15,410 nt of DNA from CAYMND01 sp964465065 (GTDB lineage Bacteria; Acidobacteriota; Aminicenantia; UBA2199): positions 1 through 15,410 of the forward strand of contig CAYXHZ010000070.1 of NCBI GenBank assembly GCA_964465065.1. Direction: 5' to 3'. Below, one piece after another: positions 1-6,200 of the stretch. The stretch's first letter is position 1. Each line of letters begins with the position of its first letter. Under the pieces are notes generated by a model. It made no database searches, had not been told where the DNA came from, and worked only from the letters and a program-made list of their open reading frames with translations. The position numbers were made by a program, and so were the translations under genes.

Positions 1-56
1 TCCGTGAAGGTGGACGCACGATCGGGGCCGGTTCGGTCACCGATATCGTCGAATAA
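1..56 (+). CDS. tuf: Elongation factor Tu, C-terminal end (partial)
   Basis: Only the last 17 codons are inside the window. From position 3 they read REGGRTIGAGSVTDIVE followed by TAA at 54-56. This is the C-terminal signature of bacterial EF-Tu (the REGGRTVGAGVV-type end of domain III), the GTPase that delivers aminoacyl-tRNA to the ribosome. The gene is cut by the left window edge. rpmG starts 2 bases after the stop, so the two are surely cotranscribed. The tuf-rpmG-trnW-secE order is a common bacterial arrangement and supports the call. Whether this tuf belongs to a str-type operon further left cannot be seen. Confidence 0.93.
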   Translation, partial: REGGRTIGAGSVTDIVE

Positions 57-58
57 AA

Positions 59-223
59 ATGGCTAAAAGCGAAAAACGTGTCAAGTTAAACTTGAAGTGC
101 TCTGAGTGCAACCGTAAAAACTATTCAACGGTCAAAAACAAGGCCAATTCGGCTGAGAAGCTGAATCTGAACAAGTATTGCCCGTTCGATAGGAAACATA
201 CCTTGCACAAGGAGGTCAAGTAG
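59..223 (+). CDS. rpmG: Large ribosomal subunit protein bL33
   Basis: A 54-residue protein beginning MAKSEKRVKLNLKCSECNRKN and ending RKHTLHKEVK, the typical length and ends of bL33, a small protein of the 50S subunit. The first zinc knuckle (C14-x2-C17) is present. The second reads C41-P-F-D44, so the fourth expected cysteine is an aspartate (GAT). The zinc ribbon is therefore partly degenerate, or uses Asp or a nearby His (H47, H50) as a ligand. The start lies 2 bases after the tuf stop, and reinitiation is likely because no clear Shine-Dalgarno is visible. The TAG stop (221-223) overlaps the first two bases of the tRNA-Trp gene. Confidence 0.95.
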   Translation: MAKSEKRVKLNLKCSECNRKNYSTVKNKANSAEKLNLNKYCPFDRKHTLHKEVK

Positions 224-294
224 GTCAGTAGCTCAATTGGTAGAGCACCGGTCTCCAAAACCGGGGGTTGGGGGTTCGAGACCCTCCTGACCTG
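222..294 (+). tRNA. trnW: tRNA-Trp (anticodon CCA)
   Basis: A complete cloverleaf can be drawn. The acceptor stem AGGTCAG (222-228) pairs with CTGACCT (287-293), all Watson-Crick. The D stem is GCTC/GAGC (231-234, 243-246) with an AATTGGTA loop. The anticodon stem CCGGT/ACCGG (248-252, 260-264) holds the loop CTCCAAA, with anticodon CCA at 255-257. The variable loop is 5 bases, and the T stem 270-274/282-286 has one G-T pair around the loop TTCGAGA. The discriminator is G294, as usual for bacterial tRNA-Trp. CCA is not encoded (CTT follows), so it must be added by nucleotidyltransferase. Core sequence is close to E. coli tRNA-Trp. Its 5' base lies inside the rpmG stop codon. Confidence 0.97.
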
Positions 295-310
295 CTTCTC
301 TTTGAATAAA

Positions 311-523
311 ATGGCAGAAAAAGAAAAATTGATGAAACGGGTTGGCCTTTTCTTGGCAGACATCAAGTCCGAATTGAAGAAGGTGACTTGGCCGAATCGG
401 GACGATTTGAAGAAAACGACCGTCGCGGTTGTCATATCGTCGGTTCTTTTCGGCGTGTACCTGTTCGGAGTCGATGTCGTCTTCGCCAAGATCATCGAGT
501 GGATCATCGGCGCTTTCAATTAG
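311..523 (+). CDS. secE: Preprotein translocase subunit SecE
   Basis: A 70-residue single-span SecE, the essential small subunit that clamps SecY in the inner-membrane translocon. The conserved amphipathic segment ELKKVTWPNRDDLKK (residues 21-35) is followed by one hydrophobic helix at about 37-60. The length fits the one-TM SecE of most bacteria. ATG 311 was chosen; an in-frame TTG at 302 would add three residues but has no better ribosome site. Neither start has a clear Shine-Dalgarno: the 16 bases between the tRNA 3' end and ATG 311 are CTTCTCTTTGAATAAA. ATG 332 is another possible start, still upstream of the conserved segment. nusG follows after 7 bases. Confidence 0.94.
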   Translation: MAEKEKLMKRVGLFLADIKSELKKVTWPNRDDLKKTTVAVVISSVLFGVYLFGVDVVFAKIIEWIIGAFN

Positions 524-530
524 GGATCAC

Positions 531-1061
531 ATGAAACCGGCCTGGTATATCATTCATGTTTTTTCCGGAGCGGAAGAATTTGTGGTCAAAGCCCTGCAGG
601 AAAAAATTCGGAAATACAACATGCAGGACCAGATCCAGGAAATGGTGATTCCCAAGGAAAATGTCGTCGAGATAAAAGACGGTAAAAAGGTAGTCAGTGA
701 AAAGCGTTCTTTTCCGGGGTATATCCTGGTGAAAATGGACATGAACGACAAAAACTGGTATTTCGTGCGCAATACGCCGAAGGTGACCGGTTTTGTCGGG
801 GCCGGTAAGAAGCCCAAGCCGCTCTCGGATCGCGAAGTGGCGGTGATCCTGAACCTGATCGAAACAACCCAGGCCAAACCCAAGCCGAAATATCATTTTG
901 AATCGGGAGAAGCGGTCAAGATTATCGATGGCCCCTTTCTCAATTTCAATGGTGTTGTCGACACGATCCAGGAGGACAAGAGCATGCTGAAGGTGATCGT
1001 TACCATCTTCGGCCGTCCGACCCCGGTCGATCTCAATTTTTTACAGGTTGAAAAAATTTAG
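531..1061 (+). CDS. nusG: Transcription termination/antitermination factor NusG
   Basis: A 176-residue NusG, close to the 181 residues of E. coli. The NGN domain (about 3-110) begins WYIIHVFSGAEEFV and includes EKRSFPGYILVKMDMNDKNWYFVRNTPKVTGFVG cut at the usual places. It binds the beta' clamp helices next to the beta lobe and suppresses pausing. The KOW domain (about 122-176), with FESGEAVKIIDGPFLNFNG, is the part that contacts Rho or uS10. Start ATG 531 has an AGGG ribosome site 5 bases upstream; an open frame reaches further upstream inside secE but has no NusG homology there. The TAG stop (1059-1061) overlaps the Shine-Dalgarno of rplK. Cotranscription with secE and the ribosomal stalk genes is the normal bacterial arrangement. 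Confidence 0.97.
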   Translation: MKPAWYIIHVFSGAEEFVVKALQEKIRKYNMQDQIQEMVIPKENVVEIKDGKKVVSEKRSFPGYILVKMDMNDKNWYFVRNTPKVTGFVGAGKKPKPLSDREVAVILNLIETTQAKPKPKYHFESGEAVKIIDGPFLNFNGVVDTIQEDKSMLKVIVTIFGRPTPVDLNFLQVEKI

Positions 1062-1070
1062 GAGAATACG

Positions 1071-1511
1071 ATGGCAGGCCCCAAGAAAAAAAAGGTAGTC
1101 AATACGTTTAGATTACAATTACCCGCTGGAAAAGCGACCCCAGCGCCTCCCGTCGGTCCGGTGTTGAGCCAGAATCAGCTCAACATCATGGAGTTCGTCA
1201 ATCAGTTCAATAAAGCCACCGCAAAAATGGAAGACGGGATGATCGTCCCGGTCGATGTATTGGTGCATCCGGACAAGACGTTTTCGTTGGAATTCAGGAC
1301 CCCGCCCGCCGCTTACCTTCTCAAGAAGGCTGCCGGCATCGTGAAGGGCTCCGGTGAACCCAATAAGAACAAGGTCGGTAAACTGACCATGAAGGACATC
1401 GAAGAAGTGGCCAAGATCAAAATGCCGGACCTCAACACCGACAGCCTGGAGCAGGCGATGAGAACCATTGCCGGTTCCGCCAGAAGCATGGGTTTGGAGA
1501 TTAAGAAATGA
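1071..1511 (+). CDS. rplK: Large ribosomal subunit protein uL11
   Basis: A 146-residue uL11, a few residues longer than usual because of the lysine-rich N terminus (MAGPKKKKVV). The protein forms the base of the stalk with 23S helices 43-44, the GTPase-associated centre touched by EF-G, EF-Tu, RelA and thiostrepton. The proline-rich loop PAPPVGP (24-30) is intact and the C-terminal rRNA-binding domain reads GSGEPNKNKVGKL and AGSARSMGLEI. The loop after P30 reads VLSQNQLNIMEF where nearly all bacteria have ALGQxGVNIMEF, so two conserved glycines are replaced (S33 and Q36). A good site (AGGAG) precedes ATG 1071. The stop overlaps the rplA start in ATGA, indicating translational coupling. Confidence 0.97.
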   Translation: MAGPKKKKVVNTFRLQLPAGKATPAPPVGPVLSQNQLNIMEFVNQFNKATAKMEDGMIVPVDVLVHPDKTFSLEFRTPPAAYLLKKAAGIVKGSGEPNKNKVGKLTMKDIEEVAKIKMPDLNTDSLEQAMRTIAGSARSMGLEIKK

Positions 1512-2200
1512 TCAGGAAGCGCTATATCAATGCCAAAGAACGGGTCGAAACCCGTGAATATCCCCTGGAGGAAGCCGTTGCGCTTCTGCTGGATCTTCCT
1601 CCGGTCAAGTTCAACGAATCGGTCGATTTGTCGATGCGCCTGGGCGTTGACCCCAAATACCCGGACCAGATGGTGCGTGGTACCGTAGTGCTGCCGCACG
1701 GTGTCGGCCGGGTAAGCCGGGTTCTGGTTCTGGCTCAGGGTGAAAAGCAGAAGGAAGCCCTCGAGGCCGGCGCCGATTACGCCGGTGCTGACGAAATGGT
1801 CGACAAAATCCAGAAAGAGAACTGGTTCGAGTTCGACGTCATGATCGCCACTCCGGATATGATGCGGCTGGTCGGCAAACTCGGAAAGCTGCTCGGTCCA
1901 AAGGGTCTGATGCCCAGTCCGAAAGCCGGTACCGTCACCTTCGATGTCAAGGCGGCAGTGGAAGAGGTCAAGAAGGGCCGAATCGAGTTCAAGGTCGACA
2001 AGACCGGGATCATCAACAATTCCGTGGGTAAACGGGACTTCGACAAGCAGAAGCTGACGGACAACATCAACGAGTACATCCAGGCTGTCATGAAGGCCAA
2101 ACCGGCATCCGTGAAGGGAAAATATGTCCGCAGCATTTACCTCAGCAGCACCATGAGCCCGTCCATCAAGCTGGCTCCCGCCGATTTTGAACGCAAGTAG
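1508..2200 (+). CDS. rplA: Large ribosomal subunit protein uL1
   Basis: A 230-residue uL1, the mobile L1-stalk protein that helps release deacylated tRNA from the E site and, in many bacteria, represses its own operon by binding mRNA. Family signatures are the VRGTVVLPHGVGR segment, GKLGKLLGPKGLMPSPKAGTV, and the closing STMSPSIKL region. The N terminus is a little shorter than in E. coli. ATG 1508 overlaps the rplK stop by 4 bases. The 14-base gap to rplJ leaves no space for the long L10 leader found between these genes in E. coli. No upstream L1-binding leader is visible before rplK either, where only 9 bases are available. Confidence 0.97.
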   Translation: MIRKRYINAKERVETREYPLEEAVALLLDLPPVKFNESVDLSMRLGVDPKYPDQMVRGTVVLPHGVGRVSRVLVLAQGEKQKEALEAGADYAGADEMVDKIQKENWFEFDVMIATPDMMRLVGKLGKLLGPKGLMPSPKAGTVTFDVKAAVEEVKKGRIEFKVDKTGIINNSVGKRDFDKQKLTDNINEYIQAVMKAKPASVKGKYVRSIYLSSTMSPSIKLAPADFERK

Positions 2201-2214
2201 ACAGGAGAGGCAAG

Positions 2215-2754
2215 ATGGCCAATCAAGCTATATTGAAACAAAAAAAAGGTGTTGTCGAGGAGATCGACGCGATCTTTTCCAATCCCGGTGTGTACGTGAT
2301 CGATTACCGCGGTCTGACCGTCAAGGAAATGGAAGGCCTCCGCAAACGGGTAAAAGAGCAGAAATCGAAGATGAAAGTGGTCAAGAACCGCATGATCATC
2401 AAACGGTTTCAGGCGCTCGAATCCCAGCACGGCCGCGAGATATTCAACGGACCGACTGCGCTGATCTATTCCGACAAGAATTTTGTCGAAATGGCCAAAG
2501 ATCTGGTCGAATTCGAAAAGGAAAGCCAGAAGATCAAGATCCGTTTCGGTTTCGTGGAACAGCGCTATGTCGACGTGAACGGTATCAAAGCCGTTTCCAA
2601 GCTGCCCAGCAGGGAGCAGATGCTTTCCCAGGTGGCCTTTTCGATCGCCTATCCGGTCAAGAAAATGGGCCTGGCTCTGTCCGCTCCGCTCCGCAACGTG
2701 TTGGTACTGATGAAGAATTTGAAAGATAAAAAAGAATCAGGAGGAGAACAATAA
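2215..2754 (+). CDS. rplJ: Large ribosomal subunit protein uL10
   Basis: A 179-residue uL10. The N-terminal rRNA-binding domain carries the family segment VYVIDYRGLTVKEMEGLRK (about 26-44) and KMKVVKNRMIIKRF (52-65). The C-terminal helix (about 135-172) is the platform on which L7/L12 dimers dock. Together they form the ribosomal stalk that recruits translation GTPases. AGGAG lies 8 bases before ATG 2215. The TAA stop (2752-2754) shares a base with the rplL start (TAATG), so rplL translation is probably coupled, although rplL also has its own strong AGGAGG inside rplJ, helping the several-fold higher L7/L12 output that the stalk needs. Confidence 0.96.
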   Translation: MANQAILKQKKGVVEEIDAIFSNPGVYVIDYRGLTVKEMEGLRKRVKEQKSKMKVVKNRMIIKRFQALESQHGREIFNGPTALIYSDKNFVEMAKDLVEFEKESQKIKIRFGFVEQRYVDVNGIKAVSKLPSREQMLSQVAFSIAYPVKKMGLALSAPLRNVLVLMKNLKDKKESGGEQ

Positions 2755-3149
2755 TGTCTGAGATCAACAAGGAACAATTTTTTAAGCATCTCGATAACCT
2801 CACCGTGCTGGAATTGGCCGATTACATCAAAGAGTTCGAGACTCGTTATGGAATCAAGGCTGAAATGGCCGCCGCCATGCCGGTCGGTGGAGTTGCCGCC
2901 CCCGTTGCCGCCGCCGCTGCCGAAGAAGCCGAAGAAAAGACCGAGTTTGATGTCGTTTTGAAGAATGTCGGTGACAAGAAGATCAACGTCATCAAAGTCG
3001 TCCGTGAAGTTACCGATCTGGGCCTCAAAGAAGCCAAAGAAGTCGTAGACAAGGCTCCTGCTGAAGTCAAGAAGGGCGTTTCCAAGGAAGAAGCTGAAGA
3101 AATCAAAAAGAAATTTGCTGAAGTCGGGGCTGAAGTCGAAATCAAGTAA
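2754..3149 (+). CDS. rplL: Large ribosomal subunit protein bL12 (L7/L12)
   Basis: A 131-residue bL12, slightly longer than the usual 120-128. The N-terminal dimerisation and L10-binding helices (about 1-40) are followed by an Ala/Pro/Gly-rich hinge (about 38-58, with AAPVAAAAAEEAEE). The globular C-terminal domain (about 63-131) contains KKINVIKVVREVTDLGLKEAK, the surface that contacts EF-Tu, EF-G and IF2. The strong AGGAGG ribosome site is inside the end of rplJ. The TAA stop forms part of a small hairpin that precedes a T-rich stretch before rpoB. Confidence 0.97.
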   Translation: MSEINKEQFFKHLDNLTVLELADYIKEFETRYGIKAEMAAAMPVGGVAAPVAAAAAEEAEEKTEFDVVLKNVGDKKINVIKVVREVTDLGLKEAKEVVDKAPAEVKKGVSKEEAEEIKKKFAEVGAEVEIK

Positions 3150-3186
3150 TCGCCGATGCTCCGTGCGATTTTAATTTTTATTATTT
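3148..3186 (+). terminator. Weak hairpin plus T-rich run between rplL and rpoB, candidate attenuator
   Basis: The stem AATCGC (3148-3153) pairs perfectly with GCGATT (3165-3170) around an 11-base loop. It is followed at once by a T-rich run with scattered A (to 3186). Six base pairs, half of them A-T, make a weak hairpin, so partial read-through is expected. E. coli has a partial terminator in the same place, which sets the ratio of ribosomal stalk proteins to polymerase subunits; the same role here is inferred. No convincing promoter was found in this 58-base gap: TTGACT at 3185-3190 has no partner -10 box. Confidence 0.45.
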
Positions 3187-3207
3187 GACTTTATTTGAAG
3201 GATAGAT

Positions 3208-6200
3208 ATGCAAAAAAAAAACAAGTATATCGAACGGATCTCTTTTTCCAGGATTGATTCTCCGATAGATATTCCGGATCTGTTGGAGATACAGAAGAAG
3301 AGTTATAAGACTTTCCTTCAAATCGATGAGCTGCCTGAACGAAGAAAAAACATCGGAATTCAGGCAGCTTTCAAATCCATTTTTCCAATTTCTGATTTCA
3401 AGGAAAACGCCATCATCGATTTCGACTCCTATACTCTCGGTGATTGGTCCTGCAAATGCGGTTCACTGGAAGGAATCGAGAACGCCAAACCGTTTTGTAC
3501 GGCTTGCGGTTCCCTGATCAATCCTCCTGAGGATCCGGAAGCCGATAACATCTGTCCGGAGTGCGTCAGCCTCAACACCATCCGTTACAAAACCTGTTCG
3601 CGTTGCGGCGACCGAGTTCGGCTGAAGATGAAGAACACTCCGGAAGAGGCGATGGACAAGGGCTTCGATTATTCCATCCCCCTCAAGGTCCGTCTGCGTC
3701 TGGCTCTGTACAGCGAAGACAAGAAAGGGGAACGGGTAATCAAAGACGTCAAGGAGCAGGAAATCTTCTTCGGCGAGATTCCGTTCATCACCGACCGCGG
3801 TACTTTCATCATCAACGGGACCGAACGGGTCGTCGTTTCCCAGCTGCAGCGTTCGCCCGGAGTGTATTTTCTGCCGGGAAAATCCCGTGGCGAATACACC
3901 GCCAAAATCATTCCGGCTCGAGGCGCCTGGATCGAGCTGGAAGAAAAGCTGAACCTGCTCCAGGTGCGCCTGGACAAGAAGACCAAACGCATAAATGTCA
4001 CCACTTTTCTCAAGGCCATGGGGCTTTCCGATGATATGGAAATACTCAGGCGTTTCTATTCCATTCTGGAAGCCAAGGTCGAGAATGGCACTTTCTACTT
4101 CAAACTGTCGCGCATGCTTCGTGACGGGAAGTTGACGGCTCCGGTCGTCGACGCCGCTGGCAAGGAACTGCTGCCGGAAGGCACCAAGCTGCTGATCAAG
4201 CACATCCATGATCTGGAAAAAGCCGGTATCGAATACATTCCTGTCGATATCGAAACCCTGGAGGATATCTACGCGGCATCCGACGTCGCCGATATCATCC
4301 GTTTCAACGAAGCCATCAACGCCAACCACATCAAGAAGCTGAAAAAGCAGGATTTGCAGTTTCAGGTCTTCTTCCCCGAGCACGAAGACGAGCCCTTCGG
4401 CCCGATGATCGCCTACACACTTCGCAAAGACAAGAAAAAGAAAGAAGTCGAAATATCCGAGAAGGTCATCATACAATCCGAATCGGACAGTGAAGAAAAA
4501 GTCTCCAAAAATCAGGGTGACGCCTATATCGAAGTATTCAAGAAAATGAGACCGGGCGAACCGGTTACCCTGGAAGGTTCAAAGAAATTCTTCGAGAACC
4601 TGATCAAGGACCCGCGCCGCTATGACCTGTCCTCGGTCGGACGCTTGAAACTGAACATCAAGCTCGGCCGCAAGCAGGATTTCGAACAGGAAACCATGAT
4701 CCTGACCATCGATGACATGGTGGAAATCCTGCGCTATTACCTGCGCCTGAAAAACGACCGTACCGGCAAGCTGAAGGTCGACGATATCGACCATCTGGCC
4801 AATCGTCGTATCCGCGCCGTCGGCGAACTGGTCGAAAACGCGTTCCGCATCGGTTTGATGCGGCTGGAAAAGATCATCCGCGAACGAATCACCAACGCCA
4901 TCGACATATCGGTCATGTTGCCCAGGGAGTTGCTGAACACCAAGCCGGTCTTTGCCGCCTTGAAGGAATTTTTCGGCACTTCGCAATTGTCTCAGTTCAT
5001 GGATCAGACCAACGCCCTGGCAGAAACCACTCACAAACGCCGCATATCGGCCCTGGGTCCCGGCGGTTTGAACCGAGACCGGGCGGGTTTCGAAGTCCGC
5101 GACGTCCATTCTTCCCACTACGGCCGGCTATGCCCGATCGAAACTCCGGAAGGTCCCAACATCGGCCTGATCTCTTCGCTGACAACCTTTGCCCGGGTAA
5201 ACGATTACGGATTCATCGAAACCCCCTTCAAAAAGGTGGAAAACGGTCAGATCCAGAATTATTTCAAGATCACCTATCCGGCACAGAGCTCGTTCAAACA
5301 TCAGCAGATCGTCCGCGAAAGCGATCTGCTCACCGAACTGGACAATCTGAAACGGGCCAAGAAAGAACTGCCCCGCTTTGAATACCATCCTTTCTTTCTG
5401 ACCGCCTGGGAAGAGGAAGGCTTCATCATCGCCCAGGCCAACGCCAAGATCGACGACAAGGGAAAATTCGTCAACAAGCGCGTCAACTCCCGCAAGGGCA
5501 GCGACACCCTGTTGGCCGATCCGCTCGAAATCAACTACATGGACATTTCGCCCAAGCAGATCGTGTCGGTTTCGGCCTCGCTGATTCCCTTCCTGGAACA
5601 CGACGACGCCAACCGTGCCCTGATGGGTTCCAACATGCAGCGTCAGGCTGTGCCGCTGGTCAATCCGGAGACTCCGATCGTGGCCACCGGCATGGAACAT
5701 CAGCTGGTCAAGGATTCCGGTTGCGTGGTGGTCTGCAAGCGCAGCGGCGAAGTGGTCAATTCCGACGCCGAACGGGTCATTGTCCGTGTCGAAGGCTCGG
5801 ACCGCCATGAAGATTTCACCGAAATCAGCGCCGATCTGTACGAACTGAAGAAATTCCGCCGTTCCAACCAGAATACGCTGATCAATCAGCGCCCTCTGGT
5901 CCACGTCGGCCAGAAGGTCAGGGCCGGCCAGGTGCTGGCCGATGGTCCGGCCTCCCACAAAGGCGAAATGGCTTTGGGCCGAAACGTGCTGGTGGCCTTC
6001 ATGCCCTGGCGCGGTTACAACTATGAGGACGCGATCATCCTGAGTGAAAATCTGGTCAAGGGATCGGTTTTCAATTCTATCTATATCGTCGAGGAAACCG
6101 TAGAAGCCCGCGAAACCAAACTGGGCAAGGAAGACATCACTCGGGATATCCCCGGCGTCTCCGAGCAGGTTTTACGCAACCTCGACGAAAACGGCATCGT

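Noticed and set aside
429..530. N-terminal extension of nusG inside secE
   Set aside because: NusG homology begins at ATG 531, which has its own AGGG site; the extension is Ser/Arg-rich frame-shifted secE sequence.
3179..3208. Promoter in front of rpoB
   Set aside because: TTGACT (3185-3190) has no -10 box at 15-19 bases and TATTAT (3179-3184) has no -35 box, so the AT-rich region fits the T run of a hairpin better.
3463..4476. A 337-codon open frame antisense to rpoB (and similar ones at 5128-5958 and 6337-7335)
   Set aside because: These are shadows of a strongly conserved gene, with no recognisable domains of their own.
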